64,000 bases of DNA, taken from SZUA-442 sp963792405 (lineage in GTDB: Bacteria > Actinomycetota > Acidimicrobiia > Spongiisociales > UBA5794). A program made the position numbers and the translations under genes. The notes beneath the pieces are model-generated. The model searched no databases and was not told where the DNA came from. It saw only the letters and a program-made list of their open reading frames with translations. The stretch's first letter is position 1; each line of letters begins with the position of its first letter. Below, piece after piece: positions 1 to 8,786 of the stretch. The stretch is taken from the NCBI GenBank assembly GCA_963792405.1, contig CAWBVU010000006.1:434001-498000 (forward strand), given 5' to 3'.

Positions 1-88
1 TCGAGATTCCCACACCGAACAGGACGAGGCCCGACAGCAGCCTGGGCATGCGGCGTGCCAACTGCCGTCGTGAGGGGGTCGGGAGCAT
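1..88 (-). CDS. Partial membrane protein, possibly YczE/YitT-like (N-terminus only)
   Basis: Only the first 29 codons are inside the window. The reading opens with ATG at 88 (M-L-P-T-P-S-R-R) and runs into a hydrophobic stretch, MPRLLSGLVLFGVGIS, which looks like the first transmembrane helix. This helix recalls the N-terminus of YczE/YyaS/YitT-type membrane proteins, but so few residues cannot prove a family. The start is supported by a TACCTT box six bases upstream, the same leaderless arrangement seen for many genes here. It is divergent from gatC. An internal ATG at 49 is an alternative start. Confidence 0.45.
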   Translation of the reverse strand, partial: MLPTPSRRQLARRMPRLLSGLVLFGVGIS

Positions 89-94
89 CGGGTG

Positions 95-100
95 AAGGTA
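95..100 (-). promoter_or_regulatory. Leaderless -10 box TACCTT for the divergent membrane protein
   Basis: TACCTT on the minus strand followed by six bases and ATG at 88. This fits actinobacterial leaderless promoters (TANNNT just before the start codon). No convincing -35 was identified. Confidence 0.45.
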
Positions 101-131
101 GCCTTCCTGATGCCAGGCCGCCCCGCTTCGG

Positions 132-137
132 TACCAT
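132..137 (+). promoter_or_regulatory. Leaderless -10 box TACCAT for gatCAB
   Basis: TACCAT, seven bases, then the gatC ATG at 145. No Shine-Dalgarno sequence precedes the ATG, which agrees with a leaderless transcript and decides the start over an upstream in-frame ATG at 55. Confidence 0.45.
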
Positions 138-144
138 CCACGGC

Positions 145-432
145 ATGCCCGTGGACATCGACATCGCAAAGGTCGCGAACCTGGCGAGGCTCGCCCTCAC
201 CGACGCGGAGCTCGAGGGGTATGGAACGCAGCTCGAGGTCATCCTCGAACACGCAGAGCGCGTCCAGGCACTCCCGACCGAGGGGGTGGAGCCCACGTCG
301 CACCCCCTTCCGATGGTGAACGCCTTCCGACCCGATGTGGTCGGTGAGTGCCTCGACCCGGCCAGCTTCCTCGAGGAGGCGCCGGACGTCCAGGACGGCC
401 AGTTCCGCGTCCCGAGGATCCTCGGCGAGTGA
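145..432 (+). CDS. gatC: Glutamyl-tRNA(Gln)/aspartyl-tRNA(Asn) amidotransferase subunit C
   Basis: Small GatC subunit (95 aa), which clamps GatA and GatB together in the amidotransferase that converts misacylated Glu-tRNA(Gln) (and often Asp-tRNA(Asn)) to Gln-tRNA or Asn-tRNA. The sequence shows the family pattern: the helical start IAKVANLARLALTDAE, the central region with EGVEPTSHPLP, and a C-terminus ending FRVPRILGE. The length matches the usual 90-100 aa. The start at 145 is preferred because homology begins there and a TACCAT box lies just upstream. The stop overlaps the gatA GTG by four bases, so the subunits are translationally coupled. Confidence 0.93.
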   Translation: MPVDIDIAKVANLARLALTDAELEGYGTQLEVILEHAERVQALPTEGVEPTSHPLPMVNAFRPDVVGECLDPASFLEEAPDVQDGQFRVPRILGE

Positions 433-1913
433 CCGACCTCGCCGACCTGACCATCGCCGAGGCGGGCGTGGGCCTCCGGAACGGTGCCTTCACGTCCCGC
501 GATCTCCTCACCTCGGTCATCACCCGAGCGGCGGCGACCGAGGCCCACCTGCACGCCTACCTCACCCTCGACACCGAAGGTGCGCAGCGGTCCGCGGATG
601 CAGCCGATGCGGCCTTCGGCCGCGGGGAGGACGCCGGGCCCCTCCAGGGGATCCCCCTCGCCCTCAAGGACAACATGTGCACGGAGGGCGTCGACACCAC
701 CGCGTCATCGAAGATCCTCGCGGGCTGGAAGCCCCCCTACGACGCCACCGCCGTCAGCAGGCTGCGGGCCGCAGGTGCGGTCATCACGGGGAAGACCAAC
801 CTCGACGAGTTCGCGATGGGCTCATCGACGGAGAACTCCGCCTTCGGGGCGACCAGGAACCCGTGGGACACCGACAGGGTGCCCGGCGGGTCGTCGGGTG
901 GATCGGCCGCGGCGGTCGCCGTCGGGTCCGCATTCGGTGCGTTCGGGAGTGACACCGGGGGCTCGATCCGCCAACCTGCGGCGCTGACCGGCACGGTGGG
1001 GGTGAAGCCCACCTATGGACTGGTGTCGCGGTACGGGCTCATCGCGTTTGCATCGTCCCTCGATCAGATCGGTCCCTTCGCCCGAACCGTCGAGGATGCC
1101 GTGACGCTGCTCGCGGGAGTCGCGGGCTGGGACCCGATGGATGCGACGAGCATCAGGGGCCAGGTGCCGGACTTCGGGGCCTCCCTCGGGTCGGGCGTGT
1201 CCGGCCTCCGCATCGGCGTGGTCACGGAGCTGATGGGAGACGGGATCGACGCCGAGGTGCGTGCCGCCACGAAGGGGATGGTGGACAAGCTCTCGGATGC
1301 CGGCGCGAGCATCACGGAGATATCTCTGCCGTCGTCGGAGTATGCGCTGTCCGCCTACTACCTCATCGCCCCCGCGGAATGCTCCTCCAACCTCGCCAGG
1401 TTCGACGGCGTCCGGTACGGCCACCGATCGGACATCGGTGACACGACCGAGGAGATGATGCGCCACACGCGGGCAGAGGGATTCGGCCCCGAGGTCATCC
1501 GGCGGATCCTCCTCGGCACCTATGCCCTGTCGGCGGGCTACTACGACGCGTTCTACGGCCAGGCGCAGAAGGTCCGGACGCTCGTGCGACGCGAGTTCGC
1601 CGATGCCTATGCGGACGTCGACGTCCTCGTGTCACCGACGAGCCCGACCACGGCCTTTGCGGTGGGCGAGAGGGCGGCGGACCCGATCGCCATGTACTAC
1701 TCGGACGTCTGCACGATCCCCTCGAACCTCGCCGGAGACCCCTCGATGTCGGTACCCATCGCGTTGGACTCCCGGCATCTCCCGATCGGCTTCCAGATCA
1801 TGGCGCCGGCCCTCGGGGAGGAACGCATGTTCCAGGTTGCGGCCGAGGTGGAGCGCCTGGCCGGATTCTCCTCCAGGGCGCCGCTCGCCACGTCGAAGGT
1901 GGTGATGCCGTGA
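429..1913 (+). CDS. gatA: Glutamyl-tRNA(Gln) amidotransferase subunit A (amidase)
   Basis: Amidase-signature subunit that hydrolyses glutamine and passes ammonia through a channel to GatB. With the GTG start at 429 the protein is 494 aa. The catalytic triad is visible: Lys80 in ALKDN, cis-Ser155 in GGSSGGSAAAVA, and nucleophile Ser179 in GSDTGGSIRQPA. This spacing matches GatA proteins closely. The GTG lies inside the gatC stop (GTGA overlap), and the last codon overlaps the gatB GTG in the same way. A longer in-frame reading from 348 only adds residues that shadow gatC, so it was not used. Confidence 0.95.
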   Translation: MTDLADLTIAEAGVGLRNGAFTSRDLLTSVITRAAATEAHLHAYLTLDTEGAQRSADAADAAFGRGEDAGPLQGIPLALKDNMCTEGVDTTASSKILAGWKPPYDATAVSRLRAAGAVITGKTNLDEFAMGSSTENSAFGATRNPWDTDRVPGGSSGGSAAAVAVGSAFGAFGSDTGGSIRQPAALTGTVGVKPTYGLVSRYGLIAFASSLDQIGPFARTVEDAVTLLAGVAGWDPMDATSIRGQVPDFGASLGSGVSGLRIGVVTELMGDGIDAEVRAATKGMVDKLSDAGASITEISLPSSEYALSAYYLIAPAECSSNLARFDGVRYGHRSDIGDTTEEMMRHTRAEGFGPEVIRRILLGTYALSAGYYDAFYGQAQKVRTLVRREFADAYADVDVLVSPTSPTTAFAVGERAADPIAMYYSDVCTIPSNLAGDPSMSVPIALDSRHLPIGFQIMAPALGEERMFQVAAEVERLAGFSSRAPLATSKVVMP

Positions 1914-3367
1914 GCCGCGACGCGTGGGAGGCCGTGATCGGCATCGAGACGCACGTCGAGCTGTCGACGGCATCGAAGATGTTCTGCGCGTGCCCCGTCG
2001 ACGTCGAAGGTGCCCCGAACACCGCATGCTGCCCCGTGTGTCTCGCCCTCCCCGGTGCCCTCCCCGTGCCGAACGAGAAGGCCATCGAGGGCATCGTGAA
2101 GATCGGCATGGCCCTCGACTGTGAGATCAACCGGCATTCACTCTTCTACCGGAAGAACTACTTCTACCCGGACCTCCCGAAGAACTACCAGATCTCCCAG
2201 TACACGTTCCCGGTGTGCGAGCACGGTGCGATCGACATCGACACCGACGGCGTCGTGTCGCGCATCGGCATCACCCGCGTCCACATGGAGGAGGACACGG
2301 GGAAGAGCTCACACCTCGGCGACGGCGGTGGCCGCATCCACGACGCCGCCCACACCCTGCTCGACTTCAATCGCGCGGGCGTGCCCCTCGTCGAGATCGT
2401 GACCGAGCCGGACATCACCAGCGCCGAGCAGGCAAGGGCCTACGGGGCGGAGCTCCAGCGCATCGTCCTCGCCCTCGGCGTCTCCGACGCCAGGCTCGAG
2501 GCCGGCTCGATGCGCTTCGACGCCAACGTGTCCGTCAGGCCCAAGGGGTCGGAGGGTCTCGGAACCCGCTCCGAGACCAAGAACGTGAACTCGCTCAGGA
2601 GCCTCCAACGGGCGATCGCCTTCGAGATCGATCGCCAGATCGCCATCCTCGAGGGCGGCGGGACAGTGATCCAGGAGACGAGGCACTGGGACGAGAACAC
2701 GGGCGTCACGACCGGAATGCGGTCGAAGGAGGAGTCCGAGGACTACCGGTACTTCCAGGATCCCGACCTCCTGCCGCTCGAGGTCACGGAAGCCTGGCAG
2801 GACGACATCCGCGCAGGCATCCCCGAGCTCCCCGCGGCACGAAGGGTCCGGTACCTCGCCCGCGGAGCCGATCAGGCGGCGGCCGATCTGCTGGCGGACT
2901 CGCCCGACCTCGCCTCGCTCTTCGAACAGGCCGTCGACGGTGGTGCACCCGGACGCACGATCGGCATCTGGCTGACAGGAGACGTCGTCGGGCACACGAG
3001 GCGCCTCGACATCGGGGTCGCCGACACGAGCCTGACGGCAGAGCACCTGATCGAACTCGCGGCGATGGTCGATGCGGGCGATCTGTCGTCGTCCGCGGCC
3101 AAGGAGGTCCTCATCGCAGCGATCGAGGGCGAGGGAGCCCCCGCGCAGATCGCCGAGGTACGCGACCTCGTGCAGGTGTCCGACGTCGGAGCCATCGAGG
3201 AAGCCGTCGACGCAGTCCTCGCCGCGAACCCCGAGGCGATCGCGAAGATCGCCGGAGGGGACATGAAGCCGCTCGGGTTCCTCGTCGGCCAGGTGATGCG
3301 CCACACGGGTGGAAGGGCGGATCCGAGGATCGTGCAGGACCTCGTCAAGGCCAAGACCACCTCCTGA
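1910..3367 (+). CDS. gatB: Aspartyl/glutamyl-tRNA amidotransferase subunit B
   Basis: GatB (485 aa) binds the misacylated tRNA, phosphorylates the carboxylate with ATP and transfers ammonia from GatA. It begins EAVIGIETHVEL, the conserved GatB N-terminus. The early Cys pairs (C-A-C, then C-C-P-V-C) match the zinc site of the cradle domain, and the PETxxR-related block GMRSKEESEDYRYF is present. The C-terminal tail domain ends MRHTGGRADPRIVQDL. The GTG start overlaps the gatA stop by four bases. It converges on ppc, which ends 20 bp downstream. Confidence 0.95.
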   Translation: MSRDAWEAVIGIETHVELSTASKMFCACPVDVEGAPNTACCPVCLALPGALPVPNEKAIEGIVKIGMALDCEINRHSLFYRKNYFYPDLPKNYQISQYTFPVCEHGAIDIDTDGVVSRIGITRVHMEEDTGKSSHLGDGGGRIHDAAHTLLDFNRAGVPLVEIVTEPDITSAEQARAYGAELQRIVLALGVSDARLEAGSMRFDANVSVRPKGSEGLGTRSETKNVNSLRSLQRAIAFEIDRQIAILEGGGTVIQETRHWDENTGVTTGMRSKEESEDYRYFQDPDLLPLEVTEAWQDDIRAGIPELPAARRVRYLARGADQAAADLLADSPDLASLFEQAVDGGAPGRTIGIWLTGDVVGHTRRLDIGVADTSLTAEHLIELAAMVDAGDLSSSAAKEVLIAAIEGEGAPAQIAEVRDLVQVSDVGAIEEAVDAVLAANPEAIAKIAGGDMKPLGFLVGQVMRHTGGRADPRIVQDLVKAKTTS

Positions 3368-3386
3368 CGGCAGGGCCTCGCGATGG

Positions 3387-6119
3387 TCAGCCGGTGTTGC
3401 GCAGCCCGGATGCCAATCCGTTGATCGTGAGCAGGAGCGCGCGTTGGAGGTCGCGGTCGTCGTTCGTGCGCGTCCGCCACCGATGCAGGAGTGACACCTG
3501 GAGATAACTGATCGGATCCAGGTACCGGTCCCTCACCTCGAGCGTCCGTTTGAGGGAGGGATCGTGGTCGACGAGGCCGGCTCCCGTGATCCTCGTCACG
3601 GCTGCGACGGTGCGCCGGTGCTCGTCCTCGATGACACCGAAGACCCCGGCGTGCTCGCTCGACGCCAGTGCCGCATACCTCGCAGCGATCGTGAGGTCCG
3701 TCTTGGCGAGGGTCATCTCGACGTTCGAGATGAAGGTGCGGAAGAACGGCCAGCGGTCATACATGTCGTCGAGCGCATCCGGGCCGAAGGCCTCGGCGGC
3801 GGTGTCGAGCCCGGTGCCGACGCCGAACCACCCCGGCACGATCTGGCGTGACTGGGTCCACCCGAACACCCATGGGATGGCTCGCAAACCGTCGATCGAG
3901 ATCTCGCCCGTGCCGGGGCGACGGGCGGGGCGTGACCCGATGTTCATGTCACCGAGCTCGTCGACGGGGGTCGATGCGAGGAAGTAGGGCATCAGGTGGG
4001 GCGAGTCGATCAGGCTCCGGTACGCGGCGTAGGCGGCATCCGACACCGCTCCCATGGTCCGATCCCACGTGTCGAGCACGTCGCGGGGCTGCCTGGGGGA
4101 GCGATGGAGGAGTGACGCCTGGAGTGTCGCGGCGACGGTCAGCTCGAGGTTGCGACGTCCGAGCACCGGCAACGCATACTTGTCGGAGATCACCTCGCCC
4201 TGCTCGGTGATCTTGATCTGGCCGTCGACGGTTCCCCAGGGCTGGGCGAGGATGGCTGCCTCCGTCGGGCCACCTCCCCTCCCCACCGTGCCTCCTCGCC
4301 CATGGAAGAGTCGCAGTGCGATCCCATGCGATGCCGCGACATCCCTCAGGTCCCTCGAGGCTCGGTAGAGCTCCCACTGGCTGGTGGCGATGCCCGCATG
4401 CTTGTTCGAGTCCGAATAGCCGAGCATCACCTCCTGGAGGTCACCCCTCAGCGCGAGGTGATCCCGATAGGCGGGCACGGCGAACAGCTCCTCGAGCAGC
4501 GCGCCGGCGTCACGCACCTCGTCGATCGTCTCGAACAGCGGGACGAACCCCACACGGGCAACGCCCGCGGGGTTGTCGATCAGGCCGGCCTCGCGTGCGA
4601 TGACCATCGCGGCGAGGACGTCTGCGGGTGTGCGGGTCTCCGAGATGATGTACGACTCGATCACCTCCATGCCGAAGATGTCCTGGGCCTCACGGATGGC
4701 GCGCATCGTGGCGAGCGTGCGCTCAGGATCGCCCTCGAGCGCCACGGCAGACGACGTGATGGGACGCCTTCCGGACAGTTCCTCGATCAGGAGATGGGCA
4801 CGCTCGTCCCGATCGGACGGGTAGGTGACCCCGATGGTGTCGTACAGCGCGAAGAGTGTCGTGTGATGCATGAGCGCGTGCTCGCGGACGTCCATCGTGG
4901 CGAGGCGGAACCCGAATGCGGCGACGAGGTGGATCAGGCGACTCACGGCACCATCGGCGATGACCCCGCCCCGGTTGTCGCGCAGCGAATCCCTGATGAG
5001 CTCGAGGTCGATGATGAGCTCGCCATGGTCCGCATAGGCGTCTCCCATGTCCGGGCGAGCGCCCTTCTCGAAGGAGGCGAGGGTATTCAACAGTCGCTGG
5101 TGGATGAAGGCGAGCTTCTGGCGATAGGGCTCGCCTGACGACAGGGCGGTGAACCGGGAGTGGACGGCGGGGAACCGCTCGGCCTCCCTCGAGAGCGACG
5201 AGCGGAGCGCCTCGGTGATCCCCACGATGCGCTCCGACGTGGACAGCTCGGTGGCGAGATGCTCGACCATCGTGATCAGGTTCCGCACCGCATGGACGTG
5301 CTGGAGCCTCAGGACACCCATCGTCACGTCGGGTGTGACGTTCGGGTTGCCGTCGCGGTCGCCTCCGACCCACGTCCCGAAGGTGAGCGGGTGTTGTCTC
5401 GATCCGAGCTCGACACCGAGCCGGCGGAACTGATGGCCGAGCTCGTCGTAGACGTCCGGCACCGACGAGGTGAGAAGGCCATCGAAGTAGTGGATCACCG
5501 ACCGGGCCTCGTCGATCGGGGTCGGCCGCTCGACGCGCAGTTCGTCCGTCTGCCACATGGCGTCGATGAGCTCGGCGATGCGACGTTCGGCGCGGCGTCG
5601 CTCCGCCGACGTGCGCGACGATGCACTGCGCTCTCGCAGCAGACCTGCGATCTCGATCGTCTTGGCCTGCACGGAGCGCCTCGCCGCCTCCGTCGGATGA
5701 GCGGTGAAGACCGGCCGCACCTCGAGCCTGCTCGTGACTTCGCGGATCGTGTCCTCGTCGAGTCGGGAGGCCAGGACCAGGTCGACGGTGTGGTCCAGGT
5801 CGAACCGCAGCTCCGCCGCGTCGTAGCGATGCTCCTGCTCGGCGACGTTGGCGAGCGCGAAGTACATCGAGAACGCCCGGACGAGCTGGATCGTGCGGTC
5901 GAGGTCCATGGCGTCGAGCAGCTCGACGAGGGCCGCTGCGGCCCGATCGGATACCTCGGGCTCACCTGCCTCCCTGACGACCTTGGCGAGGCTCCGGACC
6001 TCCTCGACGACATCGAGGAGCTCCTGCCCGTGCTGGCGCACGAGTGTCTCGCCCAGCATGCCGCCGAGCAGCCGCACGTCGGCTCGAAGTGCGCTGTCGG
6101 GATCGGGATGGTCGGTCAC
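3387..6119 (-). CDS. ppc: Phosphoenolpyruvate carboxylase
   Basis: Carboxylates PEP with bicarbonate to oxaloacetate, refilling the TCA cycle. The 910-aa protein has the family landmarks in order: FTAHPTEAARRS near residue 140 (catalytic His), the GYSDSNKHAGIATSQW block, the glycine-rich FHGRGGTVGRGGGPT loop, and a C-terminus ending GLASGLRNTG, where the last Asn-Thr-Gly is the usual PEPC end. The start is GTG at 6119, seven bases after a TAGCCT box, so the transcript is probably leaderless. It is divergent from tupBCA across a 76-bp gap. With aceBA and pyk elsewhere in the window it covers the PEP-pyruvate-oxaloacetate node. Confidence 0.96.
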   Translation of the reverse strand: MTDHPDPDSALRADVRLLGGMLGETLVRQHGQELLDVVEEVRSLAKVVREAGEPEVSDRAAAALVELLDAMDLDRTIQLVRAFSMYFALANVAEQEHRYDAAELRFDLDHTVDLVLASRLDEDTIREVTSRLEVRPVFTAHPTEAARRSVQAKTIEIAGLLRERSASSRTSAERRRAERRIAELIDAMWQTDELRVERPTPIDEARSVIHYFDGLLTSSVPDVYDELGHQFRRLGVELGSRQHPLTFGTWVGGDRDGNPNVTPDVTMGVLRLQHVHAVRNLITMVEHLATELSTSERIVGITEALRSSLSREAERFPAVHSRFTALSSGEPYRQKLAFIHQRLLNTLASFEKGARPDMGDAYADHGELIIDLELIRDSLRDNRGGVIADGAVSRLIHLVAAFGFRLATMDVREHALMHHTTLFALYDTIGVTYPSDRDERAHLLIEELSGRRPITSSAVALEGDPERTLATMRAIREAQDIFGMEVIESYIISETRTPADVLAAMVIAREAGLIDNPAGVARVGFVPLFETIDEVRDAGALLEELFAVPAYRDHLALRGDLQEVMLGYSDSNKHAGIATSQWELYRASRDLRDVAASHGIALRLFHGRGGTVGRGGGPTEAAILAQPWGTVDGQIKITEQGEVISDKYALPVLGRRNLELTVAATLQASLLHRSPRQPRDVLDTWDRTMGAVSDAAYAAYRSLIDSPHLMPYFLASTPVDELGDMNIGSRPARRPGTGEISIDGLRAIPWVFGWTQSRQIVPGWFGVGTGLDTAAEAFGPDALDDMYDRWPFFRTFISNVEMTLAKTDLTIAARYAALASSEHAGVFGVIEDEHRRTVAAVTRITGAGLVDHDPSLKRTLEVRDRYLDPISYLQVSLLHRWRTRTNDDRDLQRALLLTINGLASGLRNTG

Positions 6120-6126
6120 GGCGCCG

Positions 6127-6132
6127 AGGCTA
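6127..6132 (-). promoter_or_regulatory. Leaderless -10 box TAGCCT for ppc
   Basis: TAGCCT on the minus strand, seven bases before the ppc GTG at 6119. No Shine-Dalgarno sequence is present. Confidence 0.45.
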
Positions 6133-6183
6133 CCGGCTCGGTGCGCGCGCGACGCCAGCGACCCGTTGTCCGCGCCGGATCCC

Positions 6184-6189
6184 TAGGTT
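6184..6189 (+). promoter_or_regulatory. Leaderless -10 box TAGGTT for tupBCA
   Basis: TAGGTT, six bases, ATG at 6196. It lies about 50 bp from the ppc -10 on the other strand, so the two operons share a short divergent promoter region. Confidence 0.45.
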
Positions 6190-6195
6190 GACGTC

Positions 6196-6897
6196 ATGTC
6201 GTTCATCGTCGATGCGCTCTCCGACGGCATCCGCTACCTCGCCGAGTTCGGTCCGGACCTCCGTGCGATCGTCGCGTTGACGATCGTCGTGTCCCTCACG
6301 GCCACCGTGATCGGGGCGGGTACCGGCATTCCCGCAGGTATCGCCCTCGCACAGGCACGCTTTCCCGGCCGTGGCCTGGTGATGACGCTGGTGAACGTCG
6401 GCATGGGCATCCCACCCGTTCTCGCCGGTCTGTTCGTGCTCCTGCTGTTGTGGGGGGAGGGTCCGTTCGGATCGTTCGAGCTGATGTTCACGCCGTCGGC
6501 GATGATCATCGTCCAGACGCTGCTCGCCTTCCCCATCGCCGTGGGCGTCACGGTGGCCGCGGTGTCGAACCTCGCGCCCGCCGCGCACGAGCAGCTCCGC
6601 GCCCTGCGCGTCGGGCCCGTTCGGCGGGGGCGGCTGCTCGCAGGTGAGGCCCGCGCCGGTGTGATCGCTGCCGTGGCGGCGTCGTTCGGGCGCGTCGTGT
6701 CGGAAGTGGGGGCGGTCCTCATCGTGGGGGGCAACATCGCCGGGGAGACCAGGGTCCTGACGACGGCGATCGTGCAGGAGAGTCGGCAAGCGAGGTTCGG
6801 CGCCGCGATCGCCCTCGGCATCGTCCTCCTCATGATCTCGTTCGCGGTCAACGGCACCCTCACGTGGCTGCAGGGATGGGGGAGGAGTGATGGCTGA
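6196..6897 (+). CDS. tupB: Tungstate-type ABC transporter permease
   Basis: Integral membrane permease (233 aa) of a TupABC-type oxyanion importer. It shows about five or six hydrophobic segments. The EAA-like coupling loop is visible as RALRVGPVRRGRLLAGEARAG, followed by FGRVVSEVGAVLIVGGNI, which is characteristic of the TupB/ModB/WtpB group. Its gene is first in a permease-ATPase-binding protein operon and overlaps tupC by 8 bp from tupC's ATG. Tungstate is inferred from the family. Molybdate or another oxyanion is possible. Confidence 0.85.
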   Translation: MSFIVDALSDGIRYLAEFGPDLRAIVALTIVVSLTATVIGAGTGIPAGIALAQARFPGRGLVMTLVNVGMGIPPVLAGLFVLLLLWGEGPFGSFELMFTPSAMIIVQTLLAFPIAVGVTVAAVSNLAPAAHEQLRALRVGPVRRGRLLAGEARAGVIAAVAASFGRVVSEVGAVLIVGGNIAGETRVLTTAIVQESRQARFGAAIALGIVLLMISFAVNGTLTWLQGWGRSDG

Positions 6898-7882
6898 AGG
6901 GTTCACGTTCGGTGATCTGTGGTACCCGTCCGATGGATCCGCCCTGCGCGGCGTCACACTCCAGCTCGGACCCGCCGAGAGAGCGACGGTCTTCGGCCCG
7001 AATGGCTCCGGGAAGACGACGCTCCTCCGATCGATTGCGGGAACCCTGCCGGGCGGCCGCCGCCGAGACGACGTCGCCTACCTCCCGCAGACGCCGTACC
7101 TGTTCCGCGGCACGGCGAGGTCGAACCTCCGCCTCGGGAGGGATGCCGACCCGCCGCACGGCCTCGCAGAAGCTCTCGGTGTCGACGACATCCTCGATCA
7201 GCAGGTCACGACGCTCTCGGGCGGTCAACGCCAACGGGTCGCCCTCGCCAGGACACTGGCGGGTCGCGAACCACTCGTGCTCCTCGACGAGCCCCTCGCA
7301 CCGATCGACGTCGTCGACAGGAACGCCGTGATCGACGCCATCCGGGCCGCCACGGAGGGCAGGGCACTGCTGTGCGTGACCCACGCCATCGACGACGCAG
7401 CCGCGATGGCCGAGACGATCGCCGTCATGGACGAGGGTCTCGTGGTCCAGCGCGGCCCGATCGAGGAGGTCCTCGCCATGCCCGCAACCGACCGTATCGC
7501 GAGGATCGTCGGGGTCTCCAACGTGGTCCACGGCAGGGTCGTGTCACGCGAAGGCGCCCTCGCCACCGTCGCAGCCGATGGAGCGACGCTCCTCGTCGTC
7601 ACCGATGCCGAGCCGGGAAGGGAGCTCGTCCTGCGCATCGACGCCGCGACGATCGCCGTCCAGGCGGAGGCGGGATCACCATCGTCTGCGCGCAACGTGA
7701 TCAACGGGACGGTACGTTCGGTCGTGCCGAGGGGTGCCCTCGTCGAGATCGCCATGGCAGGCCAGCTCGGGCTGGTCGCCCTCGTGACCCCCGGAGCGCT
7801 CGACGTGCTCGGCCTCACCAGCGGCTCACCTGTGTGGTTCGTGGTCAAGACCGCTGCCATCGATGTCATCGGGGTGCGATGA
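6890..7882 (+). CDS. tupC: Tungstate-type ABC transporter ATP-binding protein
   Basis: ABC ATPase (330 aa) energising TupB. Walker A is GPNGSGKT at residues 36-43, followed by signature LSGGQRQRVALART, Walker B LVLLDEPLA and the H-loop His in CVTHAIDDA. The C-terminal third (VVHGRVVSREG onward) looks like a TOBE/MOP-like oxyanion domain, consistent with Mod/Tup transporters. A GTG at 6887 sits directly before the ATG at 6890. The ATG is preferred because the protein otherwise begins M-M and GGAGGA at 6881-6886 would abut the GTG. The stop overlaps the tupA ATG by four bases. Confidence 0.85.
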   Translation: MAEGFTFGDLWYPSDGSALRGVTLQLGPAERATVFGPNGSGKTTLLRSIAGTLPGGRRRDDVAYLPQTPYLFRGTARSNLRLGRDADPPHGLAEALGVDDILDQQVTTLSGGQRQRVALARTLAGREPLVLLDEPLAPIDVVDRNAVIDAIRAATEGRALLCVTHAIDDAAAMAETIAVMDEGLVVQRGPIEEVLAMPATDRIARIVGVSNVVHGRVVSREGALATVAADGATLLVVTDAEPGRELVLRIDAATIAVQAEAGSPSSARNVINGTVRSVVPRGALVEIAMAGQLGLVALVTPGALDVLGLTSGSPVWFVVKTAAIDVIGVR

Positions 7883-8694
7883 CGGGGTGGGCCCTCATCG
7901 GGGTGCGTCGTGCGCTGGGCATCGCCCTGCTCGTCATCGTCGCGCTCGCGTCCGCATGCTCGAGTCGATCCGACACGAGGGTGGTGGTGGCGGCGGGAAC
8001 GACCCTCGTCGACTCCGGGTTCCTCCGGGAGGTCATCGACGCCTACACGTCGAGCCATGGAGGCGTGACCTTCTCGCTCGTCGGTGTCGGATCCGCGGAG
8101 GCGGTCGCCTATGCCGATGCGGGGAACGCCCAGATCATCGTGACCCACGAGCCCTCGGTGCTGGCGTCGTTCCTCGCACGGGCTCCGCACGCCGTCGCAA
8201 CGAGGCCCTTCAGCAGCACCTTCGTCGTCCTCGCCCCACCCGGGGTCGACGTCGACACGGCCGACGCAGCCGCAGCCTTCCGATCGGTCGCGAGCGGCGG
8301 CATCCCCTTCGTGAGCAGGGATGACGCGTCAGGGACCCACACGAGGGAGCTCCAGATCTGGCAGTCCACAGGGATCGATCCCACGGGTCGCCCGTGGTAC
8401 ATCAGGTCGGGGGCGGGGATGGCGGCGTCACTGCTCGTGGCCGACCAGCGCCGCGCGGTGACCCTCTCGGAGATCGGCGCCTACCTCGCAGCCAGGGAGG
8501 CATTGGACCTCACCGTGGTACCCATTCGCGACGAATCCGACCTCGCCAACCCATATGACCTCACCGTCGTGGTCCCGGCCGAGATGCCGGAGGCGACCGC
8601 GTTCCAGGCATGGCTCGCCTCTGCGGAGGGCATCAGGGAGATCGAGGCGGCGAACGAGCGATTGTTCGGACAGCAGGTGTACACGGTGCCGTAA
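7879..8694 (+). CDS. tupA: Tungstate-type ABC transporter substrate-binding lipoprotein
   Basis: Periplasm-facing binding protein (271 aa). The N-terminus carries a hydrophobic signal ending L-A-S-A-C near residue 25, so it is probably a lipoprotein. Two-lobed PBP features of TupA follow: VVVAAGTTLVDSGFLREV at the mature N-terminus, the IIVTHEP segment, SRDDASGTHTRE in the middle and the hinge region with GAGMAASL. In well-known TupA proteins the first ligand loop reads TTTS. Here it is A-G-T-T, a visible difference that could affect specificity. The ATG at 7879 overlaps the tupC stop. Confidence 0.83.
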   Translation: MTGWALIGVRRALGIALLVIVALASACSSRSDTRVVVAAGTTLVDSGFLREVIDAYTSSHGGVTFSLVGVGSAEAVAYADAGNAQIIVTHEPSVLASFLARAPHAVATRPFSSTFVVLAPPGVDVDTADAAAAFRSVASGGIPFVSRDDASGTHTRELQIWQSTGIDPTGRPWYIRSGAGMAASLLVADQRRAVTLSEIGAYLAAREALDLTVVPIRDESDLANPYDLTVVVPAEMPEATAFQAWLASAEGIREIEAANERLFGQQVYTVP

Positions 8695-8786
8695 CCTCTG
8701 CCTGAGGGCGCCCGGAGGTGCCATCACACCTCGGTGGGCCATGAGGTACCCATCGCCCGCCCGACCATGACACCCCTGGAGATCCC

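Noticed and set aside
3550..6191. Several long plus-strand frames opposite ppc
   Set aside because: They are antisense to an intact 910-codon ppc and have no family resemblance.
8715..8732. Hairpin GAGGTG-CCATCA-CACCTC as terminator of tupBCA
   Set aside because: The stem is only six pairs and lacks supporting T residues. Not strong enough to list.
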